Positions 1 through 13,331 of a stretch of 64,000 nt of DNA are shown one piece after another. The notes beneath the pieces were generated by a model. The model saw only the letters and a program-made list of their open reading frames with translations, was not told where the DNA came from and ran no database searches. This stretch comes from Gordonia insulae (GTDB taxonomy: Bacteria; Actinomycetota; Actinomycetes; Mycobacteriales; Mycobacteriaceae). Position numbers and translations under genes: made by a program. The DNA lies in assembly GCF_003855095.1 (NCBI RefSeq), contig NZ_CP033972.1:5394001-5458000 (forward strand). The letters run 5' to 3'. Numbering within the stretch: position 1 is the stretch's first letter; every line of letters begins with the position of its first letter.

Positions 1-3000
1 AGCACACTCGTCCAGTTCGCGTGGGCGATCCTGTTGTGCCGGATCACCGGGCAGCAGACCGTCGCGTTCGGCGAGACGGTGTCGGGGCGCCCACCCGAAC
101 TCGACGGTGTCGAGCGGGCGGTCGGGCTGTTCATCAACACGCTCCCGGTCGTCGTGAGCTGCGATCCCGAACGGGGCCTCCGTGAGGCGATCGCCGACCT
201 GCAGGCCCGCAAGGCGCGGCTGCTCGACCACCAACACGTCGGTCTACCCGAGATCACTGCGGCGGTACCGGATCTCGGGTTCGACACGCTCACGATCTTC
301 GAGTCCTATCCGATCGATTCGGAGGCGGTCGCCGACGGCAGCCGCACCGCAGGCCTCGACATCCTCGGGGTCGACTTCGCCGACGCCACGCACTACGCGC
401 TGAACCTGTTCAGCACGCCGTCCGACGACGACCTCGCCCTCAACCTCAAGTACCTGCCGGAGGCGTTCGGTGACGACGAGGTGGCCGCGTTCGCCCGTTC
501 GATCGTCGAGATCCTGGCAGGCATCGTCGCCGACCCGACCACCCGGATCGGCGATCTCGACCTGCTGTCGGACATCGATCGCACCGGAATCGCCGTCGCG
601 GCCGATGGTCCCGTCGTCCCGATCCAATCGACGACCGTCGCCGACCTGGTCGCGCGACAGATGACCGCGACGCCGGAGTCGCCGGCCATGGTGTTCGATG
701 ACGGACGCCACGTGTCCTATGCGGAGTTCGGCGCACGTGTCGCGACCCTCGGACGTGACCTCATCCGTCTCGGCGTCGGACCGGACGTCGCTGTCGCCGT
801 GTGCATCCCGCGCTCCCTGGAGATGATGGTCGCGATCCACGCCGTGGTCGCCGCCGGCGGCCACTACGTGCCGATCGACGTGGACACACCCGCCGACCGT
901 GCCGGGTACATGCTCGCCACCGCAGGCGCGGTCGCGGTGCTCGTGGGCCCCGATCGCAGCGATGAGGCTGACGGCGATGGGGCTGACAGCGATGAGGCTG
1001 ACGGCGAAGGGAACGGGACCGGCGGAGGAGTGCGCGCCGCCGCGTCGGCAGGTGACATCGCCGTCGTGGCCGTGGACGTCGCCACCCCGGTGCCCGTCGA
1101 CGTCGCGCCGATCACCGACGCCGAGCGCCGTGCCACCTTGCGGCCCGACAACGCCGTCTACACGATCTTCACGTCCGGGTCGACCGGCCGGCCCAAGGGT
1201 GTGACACTGCCGCACGCAGCGGTCGTCAACCGGTTGTGGTGGGGCCTGGACCGCTTCCCGCTCGACGAGCACGACATGGTCGTGCAGAAGACCCCGTACA
1301 CCTTCGACTGTTCGGTCCCGGAACTCTTCGCGCCGTTCATGGTCGGCTCCCGACTGCTCGTCGCCCGGCCCGGCGGGCACGCGGACCCGGTCTACATGGC
1401 CGACCTGATCGCCGATCACGGCGCGACGATGGTGCACTTCGTGCCGTCGGTGCTGTCGGTGTTCCTCGACGTCGCCGGGGTCGACCGCCTGGCCCGACTC
1501 ACCGACGTCAGGTACATCTCCACCACGGGTGAGGCGCTGCCTCCCGCGGTGGCTGCCGCCGCGCGACAGGCCCTGCCGCAGGCCGAGTTCTACAACCTGT
1601 ACGGCCCGACCGAGGCCGCGGTCGAGATCACCTCCCGACGAGTCGACGAGGTCGACGCCGACGCGTCGTCGGTGGCCATCGGCGAACCGATCTGGAACTC
1701 GACGGCCCATGTCCTCGACGATCGCCTACGGCCGGTCCCGCCCGGCGTGCCCGGCGAGCTCTACCTCGGCGGCGTGCAGCTGGCGCGTGGCTATGCGGCC
1801 CGGCCCGACCTCACCGCCGAACGCTTCGTCGCCGACCCGTTCGGTGCGCCCGGGTCGCGGCTCTATCGCACGGGCGATCTGGTCCGTCGCCGCACCGGCG
1901 CCGGTACCGGTGACACCTCGGCGGCCTCGCTGGAGTACCTGGGCCGCACCGATTTCCAGGTGAAACTGCGCGGTCAGCGCATCGAGCTCGGTGAGATCGA
2001 GGCCGTGCTCGCATCCGCGCCGGGTGTGGTGCACGCGGCCGCGACGGTCGTCACCGCGCCCACCGGTGGTGAGCACCTGGTCGCCTACCTGGCCGGCGCC
2101 GGAGCGGGCACACCGGAGCGGGTGATCGACGCCGACACCGTCCGCGGTGTGGCCGCTGCGGCACTACCGGAGTACATGCGACCGACGGTGTGGATGGTGC
2201 TCGACGAGATCCCGCTCAATTCGGCGGGCAAGCTCGACCGCCGCTCGTTGCCGGCCCCCGAATTCGGCGCAGGCGAGTTCGTCGCACCGGCGAACCGGAT
2301 CGAGGAACGCATCGCCGGCATCGTGGCCGAAATCCTCGGTGCGGAGCGGGTGTCGGTGACCGACAGCTTCTTCGACCTCGGTGGCAACTCGCTGTCGGCC
2401 ACCCGCGTGGCGGCACGGGTGGGCGACGCACTCGACACCGATGTGGCGGTCCGCACCGTGTTCGATGCACCGTCGGTTCGCGAACTCGCGGAGCGGGTGG
2501 CGCCCGGCACCCGTCACCACGTGACGCCGATCGAGTCGGTGACCCGCCCGGATACCATCCCGCTGTCCTTCGCCCAGCAACGCATGTGGTTCATCAACCG
2601 CTACGACCCGTCGTCGCCGGTCTACAACATCCCGGCCGCGCTGCACCTGTCCGGTCCGCTGGACGCATCCGTGTTGCGGCAGGCGCTGATCGACGTCGCG
2701 GCCCGGCACGAGATCCTGCGGACCGTCTACCCGGCGGATCAGGGACGGCCGTACCAATCGGTGCGGTCGGTCGATGACTTCGCGTCCGACGTGCCGTGGG
2801 CGATCGTCGGCGATGCGGCCGCGGCGTCGGCTGCGGTCACCGCCGGATTCGACGTGACCGACGACTGGCCGATCCGGGTCCGCCTGGCCCGCGAGGGTGA
2901 TGACCACCTGCTCATCGTCGTGGTGCACCACATCGCCGCGGACGGCGAATCGGTACGTGTCCTCGCACGCGATCTGATCACCGCCTACGCGGCGCGTATC

Positions 3001-6000
3001 GACGGCGGCGACCCCGGCTGGGCGGAGCTGCCGGTGCAGTTCGCCGACTTCGCCACCTGGCAGCACCAGACCCTCGGCGCCGTCGACGAGCCCGGCTCGC
3101 TGCTGTCTGAGCAGGCCGAGTACTGGCGCGAGCGACTGGCCGGACTCCCCGACGTGCTGGACCTGCCGACGGATCGACCGCGACCGCGGGTGGCGTCGAT
3201 GCGCGGTGCGACAGTCGCATTCGACATTCCCGCAGACGTCGCCGCAGGGGTGACCCGACTGGCCCGCGACCACGCGGTCACCGAGTTCATGGTCCTGCAC
3301 GCGGCGCTCGCGGCGGTGCTCGGCAGGCTGGCGAGCAGCCGCGACGTATCGATCGGTACCCCCATCGCCGGGCGCGGTGCGGCCGTGCTCGACGACCTCG
3401 TCGGCATGTTCGTCAACACACTGGTGTTGCGGTCCGCCGTCGACCCGTCGATGCCGTTCACCGACCTGCTGGCCGACATCCGGTCGACCGACCTCGACGC
3501 CTTCGCCCATGCGGACATTCCCTTCGAGCAGGTCGTCGACGCCGTCGACCCGGTGCGATCGGAAGCCTTTGCACCCCTGGTGCAGACCCTCCTGGCGGTC
3601 GATCAGAAACCCGCCGATCAGGCCGCGGGCGACGACGTCACGGGGATCGGAGACCTCCGCATCCGGCCGGTCGATGCCGCGGCGGCCTCGGCGAAGGTCG
3701 ATCTCACCGTCGCGGTGGCGACGGGGGATGAGGTCTCGCGGAAGTGGGCGGGAGCGATCACCTACGCGACCGACCTCTTCGACGAGGACTCGGTCCGGCA
3801 CATCGCCCGGCGGCTGGTGCGAATGCTCGCGACGGTCACCGCCCGACCGGAGACCGCGCTCGGCGACGTCGATGTGCTCGACGAGGCGGAGACCGCCGAA
3901 CTCACCCGCGTCTCCGGCGGAGAGGGAACCTCACCGGTGATCCTGCGCGACCTGTTCGCCGCCGCCGCGGCGCGATGGGCGGACCGCGTCGCGGTGCGGG
4001 ACGCCACGGGCGCCGAACTGACCTATGCCGCCCTCGACGAACGGTCGAACCGGCTTGCGCGGTGGCTGAGCGCGCAGGGGATCGGGGCCGAAACGCTTGT
4101 TGCCCTGGCGATCGGCCGGTCGGTGGACCTCCTCACCGCCATCTGGGCGGTCGCCAAGACCGGCGGCGGCTACGTACCCATCGACCCCGACTATCCGGCG
4201 GCGCGCGTCACCGACATGATCGAGGACTCGGGGCCGTGTTCGGTCTCACCGTCGCCGCCGCGGGCGTCACCGCACTGTCCGACGAGACCTTCCACTGGGC
4301 CACCCTGGACGCTGACGAGGTCGCGGCCCGGGTCGATGCGCAGTCCGCTGCGCCGCTCGACGACGATGAGCGCGATGCCGTCCGGCCGGCGAACGTCGCC
4401 TACGTGATCTACACGTCGGGCTCGACCGGACGCCCGAAGGGCGTCTCGGTCACCCACACCGGCCTCGCCAACTTCGCCGCGCAGGAGATGTCCCGGCTCG
4501 GCGTCGCCGCCGAGGCGGACCGGGCGCCGCGAGTGCTGGGCTTCGCCTCGCCGAGCTTCGACGCCTCGGTGCTGGAGTACCTGCTCGCGACGGTGTCCGG
4601 CGGATCCGTCGTCTATCGCGCCCCCGACGCGGTCGGAGGTGCGGCCCTGACGCGTTTCATGGCCGACCATCGGGTGACCCACACCTTCCTGACACCGACG
4701 GTGCTCGCCACACTGGAACCCGAAGAGCTGCCTGATCTCTCGGCGCTGATGGCCGGCGGCGAGGCCGTCCCGTCGTCGCTGGTGGACAGGTGGGCGCCGC
4801 ATGTCGCCGTGCACAACCTGTACGGACCGACCGAGACCACGATCGGCGTGACATTGTCGGCGCCCATGCGGGCCGGCGCCCCGGTCCGGCTGGGCGGCGC
4901 ACTCGCCGGCGTCGGACTGCGCGTGCTCGACGACCGGTTGCGACCCGTTCCGGTCGGGGTCACCGGTGAGCTCTACGTGACGGGGCCGGCGCTGTCGCGC
5001 GGCTACCTGGATCGGCCAGGTCTCACCGCGGAACGCTTCGTCGCGGACCCGTATGGGGCTGCCGGGGAACGGTTGTACCGGACCGGCGACGTCGTGCGGT
5101 GGCGGCGCGACGACGTGGGCACGCTCGTGGTGGAGTACGCGGGCCGCAGCGACGACCAGGTGAAGCTGCGGGGCCTGCGCATCGAACTCGGTGAGATCGA
5201 ATCGGTACTCACCACTGATCCCGGCATCGCGTCCGCCGTGGTGATCGGTGTCGGGGGTTCTGTCGCCACCGCGCTGGCCGCCTATGTGGTTGCGACCGAC
5301 GGTGCCGATGTCGATGTCGCCGCACTCACCGAGACTCTCGCGCAACGACTCCCGGCCTTCATGATCCCGTCGTCGATCACCGTCCTCGACGCCCTGCCGG
5401 TCACACCCGTCGGCAAGCTCGACACGGCGGCACTGCCCGAACCGGTCATCGAGGTCGCCGACGATGTGGCCCCGGAGACCGACGACGAGCGGGCGGTGGC
5501 AGGGGTGTTCGCCGACGTCCTCGGCGTCGAGGCGGTCGGCGTCACGGCGGACTTCTTCGCACTCGGCGGCAACTCGCTGTCCGCGACCCGGGTCGTCGCG
5601 CGCGTCTCCGACGTACTCGGGGTGGACCTGACCGTCCGCGATTTGTTCGAGGCGCCGACCGTCCGTGGACTCGCGGCCCGGCACGCCGTCCGTCGAACCG
5701 TCGAACCGCTGACCGCAGGGCCACGCCCCGAGCGGATTCCGCTCTCGAACGCCCAGCGGCGGATGTGGTTCATCAACCGATTCGATCCGGAATCGGCCGC
5801 CTACAACATCCCCGTCGCGATGCGACTGCGCGGCCCACTCGGGGTGTCGGCACTGCACGCCGCCGTTCTCGACGTGCTCGCCCGGCACGAGGTGCTGCGG
5901 ACCCGATATCCGCAGTATGCCGGGGAACCGGTCCAGCAGATCCTGACGCCCGAGGAGGCCGGCGCGACCCTCGACTGGGCCGACGTCCACACCGAGATCG

Positions 6001-9000
6001 ACCTTTTCGACGCGGCGCACGCCGGGTTCGACGTCACCATCGATCTGCCGATCCGCGTGCGGTTGTTGCAGGTCGGCGCCGACGACCACACCCTGCTGCT
6101 CGTCGCACACCACATCGCCACCGATGGTGAATCGATCCGGCCCCTCGTCGCTGACCTGGTCGCCGCCTATCGTGCCCGGGCCGCCGGTGTCGAGCCCGAG
6201 TTCGCGCCGCTGCCGGTGCAATTCGCCGACTTCGCACTGTGGCAGGAGCGTGTCCTGGGTGACGTCGACGATCCGTCGTCGGTGCTCGGGGAACAGGTCG
6301 ACCACTGGGTGCGAGCGCTGGCCGGTCTGCCCGACGTGCTCGAGTTGCCGACCGACCGACCGCGCCCACCGGTCGCGTCGATGCGCGGCGGACTCGTCGA
6401 CTACGAGATCCCGGCTCCGGTGGTGTCCCGGGTGAGGGCGCTCGCCGCCGAATACGGCGTCACCGAGTTCATGGTGGTGCATGCGGCGCTGGCCGTGCTG
6501 CTCGCGCGTCTGTCGGCGACCTCGGACATCGCGATCGGCACCCCGACGGCAGGTCGCGGACGAGAAGCCCTCGACGACCTCGTCGGCATGTTCGTGAACA
6601 CGCTGGTCCTGCGTACCGAGATCGACGGGTCCGCGGCGTTCGCCGACGTTCTCGACCTGGTCCGTCGCACCGACCTCGACGCGCTCGCCAACGCCGACGT
6701 CCCGTTCGAATACCTCGTCGAGCGACTCGATCCGGTGCGATCGGAGGCGTTTGCGCCGCTGACGCAGGTGATGCTCGGCTTCGACCAGAGTGTGGCGCGC
6801 GCAGCGGAAGATCTGGCGGCGATGGCCACCGACGGAGCCGCTGCGACCGATGGGGCCGACGGCGAGGGACTGTCGGTGACCCCGGTCGCGGACCCGGCGG
6901 TCCCGCCGGCGCGGGTAGACCTCTCGGTCGGCGTCGCGCCGAACGGCGCCGACGGCGGTTGGCGCGGCGACATCGTGTACGCGGCCGACCTGTTCGATCG
7001 GGTCACCGTACGGTCGATCGCTGATCGATTCGTCCGGCTGTTGGATGAGGCGACCGCGAATCCCCATGTCCCGGTGGGGGACATCGACATCCTCGAATCG
7101 ACGGAGGCGGGCGAGCACGCGATACGGTCCGCCGGAACCGACGTGCTGGTGAGCGATGAGTTCGTCGGCGACGTCGTCGCCCGGCAGGCGCGCCGCACCC
7201 CGTCGATCACCGCCCTGCGTAGCGGCGAGCGGACGGTCGGCTACGCCGAGTTCGCCGACCGCGTCACCGTGTTGGCCCGCGAGCTGATCGGTCTCGGCGT
7301 GGGTCCGGATGTGGCCGTGGGTGTCTGCATGCCGCGCTCGGTGGAGATGGTGGTTGCGGTCCACGCCGTGGTCGCCGCGGGCGGGCAGTACGTGCCCATC
7401 GACGCCGGCGCGCCCGCCGACCGCGTGCGCCACATGATCGCGACGGCCGGCGTCCGGATCGTCCTGGTCTCCGGGGACACGGCACCGGATGCGGTGAGCG
7501 GAGCGACGGGCGAAATCCGAGTCGATCTCGTCACCGTCGACACCACCACACCGTTGGCCGGTGACACCACACCGATCACCGATGCCGACCGGATAGCACC
7601 GCTGCGACCCGACCATGCGATGTACACCATCTTCACCTCGGGCTCGACCGGACAGCCCAAGGGCGTCACCCTGACCCACGAGGCCGTGCTCAACCGCCTC
7701 TGGTGGGGCCTGCACCACCTGCCGATCGACACCTCGGACACCGTGGTCCTCAAGACGCCGTACACATTCGACTGCTCGGTGCCGGAGTTGTTCGCGCCGC
7801 TGATGGTCGGCGCGCAGACGCTCGTGTTGTCCGCCGACGGTCACCTCGACCCGGTGTACGTCGCCGAGCAGATCGCCGAGCACCGCGCCACGATGGTGCA
7901 CTTCGTGCCGTCGATGCTGTCGGTGTTCCTCGAACTCGCCGGACCTGAGCGGTTGGCCGCACTCGACAGCGTGCGCATCCTCTCCACCACGGGCGAGGCG
8001 TTGCCGCCCGCGGTCGCCGCCACGACCCGTGAACTCGTGCCCGGCGCCGACCTGTACAACCTCTACGGGCCGACCGAGGCGGCGGTGGAGATCACCCACC
8101 AGCGGATAGACACGATCGCGGCCGGCGACGCGACCACCCCGATCGGCGTCCCGGTGTGGAACTCCACCGCGCACGTCCTCGATGCCCGACTGCACCCGGT
8201 GCCCGACGGCGTGCCCGGCGAACTGTACGTCGGCGGTGCGCAATTGGCGCGCGGCTACGCCGCACGGCCGGACCTGACCGCCGAACGCTTCGTCGCGGAT
8301 CCGTTCGGGGAGCCGGGTGAGCGCCTCTACCGCACCGGCGACCTCGTGCGGATCAATCTCGACGGAGATCTGGAGTATCTGGGACGCACCGACTTCCAGG
8401 TGAAGTTGCGCGGGCAGCGCATCGAGCTCGGCGAGATCGAGTCCGTGCTCGCGTCGGTGTCGGGTGTCGTGCACGCTGTCGCGACCGTCGTCTCCGCGCC
8501 GGGCGGCGGTGAGCATCTGGTGGCCTACCTGGCCGGTGACGAGATCGATCTCGGCACGGTCGAACATGCGGTGGCGCAGTCGCTCCCGGAGTACATGCGG
8601 CCGACCCTGTGGACCGTCCTCGACGACATCCCACGCAACAGCGCGGGGAAGCTGGACCGCCGAGCCCTGCCGGAGCCCGATTTCTCGGCGACCGGTGAGT
8701 TCGTTGCGCCGTCCGGAGCGGCCGAACTCGCGGTGGCGCAGGTCTTCGCCGACGTGCTCGGGGTCGACCGGATCGGCGCCACCGAGAGTTTCTTCGAACT
8801 CGGCGGCAACTCGCTGTCGGCGACCAGGGTGGCCGCCCGGGTCGCCGAGGCACTCGACACCGAGGTGCCGGTCCGGACGATCTTCGATGCGCCGTCGGTT
8901 CGTGAGCTGGCCGCCCGGCTGGCCCCGGGGGCCGGTCCGGGTGTGGCGCCCATCGTGGCAGTGTCGCCGCGACCGGCGCAGATCCCGTTGTCGCTGGCGC

Positions 9001-12000
9001 AGCAGCGGATGTGGTTCATCAACCGGTTCGATCCGGCCGCGGCGACCTACAACATCCCGATCGTGCTGCGGCTGGAGGGCGACCTCGACGTTCCGGCGTT
9101 GGCGGCGGCGATGACCGATGTGGTCGCGCGGCACGAGATCCTGCGGACCACCTATCCGGAGTCCGACGGCGTTCCGCGCCAACTCGTCCACGGCGCGGGC
9201 GACACCCCCGGCCGGCCGGATTGGGCCGTCGTCGACGAGCGCTCCGAGCTCGAGGCCGCCGTGTCCACCGGATTCGACATGACCCGCGAGACGCCGGTCC
9301 GGGTGCGGCTCTGGCAGGCGGACACCGACGAGTACATCCTCGCGGTGATCGTGCACCACATCGCTGCGGATGGTGAGTCGATCGCGCCGCTGATCGCCGA
9401 CGTCGTGCACGCCTATGCCGCGCGCCGGCGCGGCGTCACGCCCGACCGACCGCCGCCCGCGATCCAATTCGCCGACTATGCACTCTGGCAGGAGCGCGAA
9501 CTGGGGTCTGCCGCGGACCCGGATTCGGTCATCGGGCGGCAACTCGGGTTCTGGCGCGACGAGCTCGCCGGGCTGCCCGACGTCCTCGACCTCCCCGCCG
9601 ACCGTCCCCGGCCGGTGGTGGCATCTCACCGGGGAGCCCTGTCCCGCTTCGAGATCCCGACGCAGGTGGCGCACCAGGTGACCGAGATCGCGCAGGCGCA
9701 CTCGGCGACGCCGTTCATGGTGGTGCAGAGCGCGCTCGCCGTCCTGTTGGCGCGGCTGTCCGCCTCCGACGACATCGCGATCGGCACGCCGATCGCCGGA
9801 CGCGGCGACCGCGTGCTCGACGACCTCGTCGGCATGTTCGTGAACACCCTCGTGCTCCGTACCCCGGTCCGGCCGGCGATGTCGTTCGGGGAGTTGCTCG
9901 ATGCGGTGCGCCGGATCGACGTCGACGCCTTCGGACACGCCGACGTGCCGTTCGAGGCGGTCGTCGAGCGGCTCGACCCGGTCCGTTCGGAATCGTTCGC
10001 CCCGCTGACCCAGGTCTCACTGACCTTCGATCAGTCCGCGGTCGTCGACGTCGCATCCGCGGCGCTGCCCGGGGCCGAGGTCGACGGGATGCGGATCACC
10101 CCGCTGGGCGCTCCCGACGTCTCGGCGAAGGTCGACCTGACCGTCGCGGTCACCGCCACCACCGACGGAACACCATGGGCCGGTTCGGTTGTCTACGCCA
10201 CGGACCTGTTCGACCCGTCCACGGTGGATATGCTCGCGTATCGGCTCGTCGCGCTTCTGGATCTGCTGACCTCCGCTCCGGAGACCGCCGTCGGTGATGT
10301 CGACCTGCTCGACGCGACCGAACGCGCACAGTTGGTTCCGGTCTCGGGACCGCCTTCCGACGGCCAGGTGCTGCTCGCCGAGATGTTCGACCGTGCCGCA
10401 CGCGCATGGCCGGACCGCGAGGCGGTGGCGGACGCACAAGGCGGACGCCTGACCTACGCCGAGCTGGATGCGCGCGCCAACCGGTTGGCACGCGTGCTCA
10501 TCGCGGCCGGTGTCGGCCCGGATTCCCGGGTGGCCATCGCCATCCCGCGCTCGGTCCAGCTGATGACGGCGATCTGGGCGGTCGCCCGGGCCGGTGGCGC
10601 GTTTGTCCCGATCGATCCGGATTACCCCCCGGAGCGGGTTGCCGCGATGGTCGGCGACAGCGCGGCCGTCCTGGGCCTGACCGTGCCCGGCGTCACCGGC
10701 CTCGGCGCGGACGGTCCGCGATGGCTGACCATCGACGGCGACGAGATCCAGGGGTCTGGGATCCAGGGGTCTGGGGTGTCGGCGCAACCGCTGCGCCCGG
10801 ACGAACTCCGCGGCGTGCCGCGTCTGGACAACCTGGCCTATGTCATCTACACGTCGGGTTCGACGGGCCGGCCCAAGGGTGTCGCGGTCACCCATCGCGG
10901 ACTCTTCGACTTCACCATGGGGTCCATCGAATCCATTCCGTACGAGGAGGGTTCGCGCACCCTCGGGTATGTGTCGCCGAGCTTCGACGTGTCGGTCTTC
11001 GAGATGATCGTGACCGTGTTCGGCGGCGGCACACTCGTCTACCGGCCGGCCGACGCGGTGGGCGGTGAGGACCTGCACCGGTACCTCGCGGAGCAGCGCA
11101 TCACCCATGCGATGATCCCGACCAGCGTCGCGGCGACGTTGTCGGCCGACGGACTGCCGCATCTGCTATCCCTCACGACCGGCGGCGAGCCGGTGCCACA
11201 GACCCTGGTGGAGGAGTGGGCGCCGCACGTCGACGTCTACAACGCGTACGGCCCGACCGAGGCCACCATCGCCGTCACCTACACGCCGCCGATGCTCGCG
11301 GACGAACCCGTCTACGTCGGCGGCCCGTTCCGCGGCGTGCGGTTGATCGTGCTCGACGAACGCCTGCACCCGGTGCCGTTCGGTACCGCAGGCGAGTTGT
11401 ACGTCATCGGAAAGGCTTTGGCCCGAGGCTATCTCGCACGGCCCGGTCAGACCGCGGCGAGTTTCGTCGCGGCACCGTTCGGCCGGCCGGGGGAACTGAT
11501 GTACCGCACCGGAGACGTGGTCCGCTGGGCCGTCGACCGAACGGGCGAGTACACCATCGAATTCTCCGGTCGTCGCGACGACCAGGTGAAGCTGCGCGGA
11601 CTGCGTATCGAACTCGGCGAGATCGAGACCGTGCTCGGTGAGCATCCCGATGTGCGCCGCGCCGTCGTCCTCGGTGTGGGACAACCGGTCACGGCGCTGG
11701 CCGCATATGTCGTCGCCGATCCGGACCGCGACGTCGAGGAGCTCCGCGCCCATCTGGCACGACGACTTCCTCGCCACATGGTCCCGGCGACGTTCACCGT
11801 GCTGGACAGTCTGCCCATCACCCCGGTCGGCAAGCTGGACAAGCGTGCCCTGCCGCAGCCGGAGGTCGAGGCGGCGGTCTACGTCGCACCCGCGACCGAC
11901 GCGGAACGCCGTGTCGCCGAGGTCTTCGCAGCGATCCTCGACGTCGAGCAGGTGGGCGCCACCGACGGCTTCTTCGATCTCGGTGGCAACTCGTTGTCGG

Positions 12001-13133
12001 CGACGCGGGTCGTCGCGCGACTGCGTGCGCACGCCGACAACGTCGAGCTGTCATGGCTGTTCAGCGATCCCACCGTGCGTGGGGTGGCCGCCCGGATGGA
12101 CGGCGGTGACGGTGCCGAGATCGGGGAGGTGCTGTTGCCGCTGCGGCGTGACGGTAGTCGCGCGCCGCTCTTCTGTGTCCACCCGGCAGGCGGATTGGCC
12201 TGGTTCTACGGCGGATTGGCGCCGTACCTCGACGACCGCCCGATCTACGGTCTGCAGGACCCCCACGTCGTGTCCGGCGAGCCGAGTGCGACGACCATCG
12301 ACGAACTGGCCGCCCGCTACGTCGACGAGATCCGACGGATCGCCCCGGACGGCCCGTACCACCTCCTCGGCTGGTCGCTGGGCGGACATGTCGCCCACGC
12401 CATGGCCACGAGATTGCAGGCCGACGGGGACGAGGTGGCCTTCCTCGGCATCATGGACGCGGCCGCCCCCATCGATGCGCCGAGCTCCCGGTCCGTGGAC
12501 ACCGAGCCGAACGACACCGAGCTGACCGACACCGAGCTGACCGACACCGAGCCGACCGACACCGAGCTGACCGACACCGCGCCGACCGACACCGAGCTGA
12601 CCGACACCGCGCCGAACGACACCGAGCCGACCGACACCGAGCCGAACGACACCGAGCCGACCGACACCGAGACCGAACAGGCCGACGGCGCCGTCGTCGG
12701 GGATCTCCTGGGCGGTTGGCGTGACCTGTTCGACCTCGGCGACGACATCCACGCCCGCACCCCCGACGAGGTCGCCGCCGTGGTCCGCGAGCAGATCGCC
12801 GCGATGGGACTGCTGCGGTCCGAACAGGTCGCGTGGGTGATGGACAGCTTCGACGCGGCGGCCGGCATCGTCGGCACCTACCTGCCGGACGTGTTCGACG
12901 GCCCGCTGTCGGTGGTCACCGCCACCGCGGACAAGGCCGACCCCGGCGTCGTGCGGGCCTCATGGCGGCGCCACGTGACCGGCACGATCACCAACGTCGA
13001 CGTCGACGCCCACCACCTCGGACTCGCCGATGCCGCCGCGCTCGAGACGATCGGGCCCTGGCTCGACAAGCACATCCCCAATCCGGCACCATCCGGTGCC
13101 GAGACTCCCGATGAGAGGAACAACCGATCATGA
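1..13133 (+). CDS. NRPS1: multimodular non-ribosomal peptide synthetase, 3' part, with thioesterase (5' end outside window; one frameshift)
   Basis: Assembles and releases a peptide on phosphopantetheine carriers. The frame is open from base 1, so the start lies upstream. Domain order by position: end of a C domain (1-560, FGETVSGRP and LFINTLP motifs as in C domains that follow an epimerase); A1 610-2250; T 2368-2400 (LGGNSL); C with HHIAADG near 2925; A2 3930-5440; T 5553; C (HHIATDG); A3 7140-8670; T 8790; C (HHIAADG); A4 10370-11850; T 11968; TE 12120-13070 with GWSLGG nucleophile motif. Pockets read by eye: A1 and A3 D-C-P-H-S-T-L-V-E, A2 D-A-L-F-M-G-L-I-G, A4 D-V-F-M-T-G-A-I-A; none matches a substrate I can name. 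The reading frame breaks once in A2 (4230-4233); A2 is otherwise complete. Its stop overlaps the MbtH start as ATGA. Three 15-bp tandem repeats lie inside this gene. Confidence 0.93.
961..1005 (+). repeat. Three tandem 15-bp units in A1 of NRPS1 (acidic insert)
   Basis: Units of the form gatgaggctgacggc occur three times in tandem (the middle unit has two substitutions). They encode an acidic Asp-Glu-Ala-Asp-Gly stretch followed by a Gly-rich tail. The insert lies between A-domain core motifs A2 and A3, before [11 protein letters not shown], in a loop that tolerates length change. Confidence 0.85.
4230..4233 (+). other. Single-base frameshift in A2 of NRPS1 (run of four G)
   Basis: Upstream of this point the frame reads the A-domain text [13 protein letters not shown] and then degenerates. 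One base out of phase, the text continues as AVFGLTV and runs uninterrupted to the thioesterase. The paralogous A domain near 48310 reads [10 protein letters not shown] in one frame. Inserting one G into the run of four restores continuity. Either a sequencing deletion in a G run or a real inactivating mutation; the intact 8.9 kb of frame downstream favours a sequencing error or a very recent mutation. Confidence 0.85.
10746..10775 (+). repeat. Two tandem 15-bp units in A4 of NRPS1
   Basis: atccaggggtctggg is repeated twice without a mismatch, encoding Ile-Gln-Gly-Ser-Gly twice. It lies in the same kind of variable loop of an A domain (between A2 and A3 motifs) as the repeat at 961-1005. Confidence 0.9.
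12501..12665 (+). repeat. Eleven tandem 15-bp units inside the NRPS1 thioesterase
   Basis: Eleven consecutive 15-bp units of the type accgagctgaccgac (variants ccg/ctg, gag/gcg, acc/aac) keep the reading frame and encode Thr-Glu-Leu/Pro-Thr/Asn-Asp repeats; a partial unit follows. They lie after the strand bearing the TE catalytic Asp (IMDA) and before [13 protein letters not shown], which is the lid region. The homologous thioesterase of NRPS3 has a short non-repetitive linker at this point. Confidence 0.97.
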
Positions 13134-13331
13134 CCAACCCCTTTGATGACGAGAACGGCCGTTTCTTCGTGTTGGTGAACGAGGAGAATCAGCATTCGCT
13201 GTGGCCGACGTTCGCGGATATCCCGGCCGGCTGGACGAAGGTGTTCGGTGAGGATTCTCGTGCGGCGTGCCTGGAGTATGTGGAGCAGAACTGGACGGAT
13301 CTGCGGCCGAAGAGCCTGATCGACGCGATGG
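13130..13331 (+). repeat. 202-bp perfect direct repeat, copy 1 (MbtH coding)
   Basis: Identical to 50646-50847 from the ATG to just past the GACGCGATG codons, including every synonymous site. Flanking sequence on both sides is unrelated apart from the overlapping stop/start. Confidence 0.95.

Noticed and set aside
3744..4230. NRPS1 as two separate genes meeting near 3744-4407
   Set aside because: The overlap cuts an A domain in its middle and the first 160 codons of the second frame are nonsense; one missing G explains everything.
4191..9938. A 1915-codon open frame on the minus strand opposite NRPS1
   Set aside because: Composition is Arg/His/Gly/Asp-rich with no domain; it mirrors the NRPS frame, a known effect of very high GC. 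The same applies to long minus-strand frames at 20624-25648, 27025-30504 and 44350-49686.
12501..12665. CRISPR array
   Set aside because: Units are directly adjacent, 15 bp, in frame within a thioesterase gene and without spacers.
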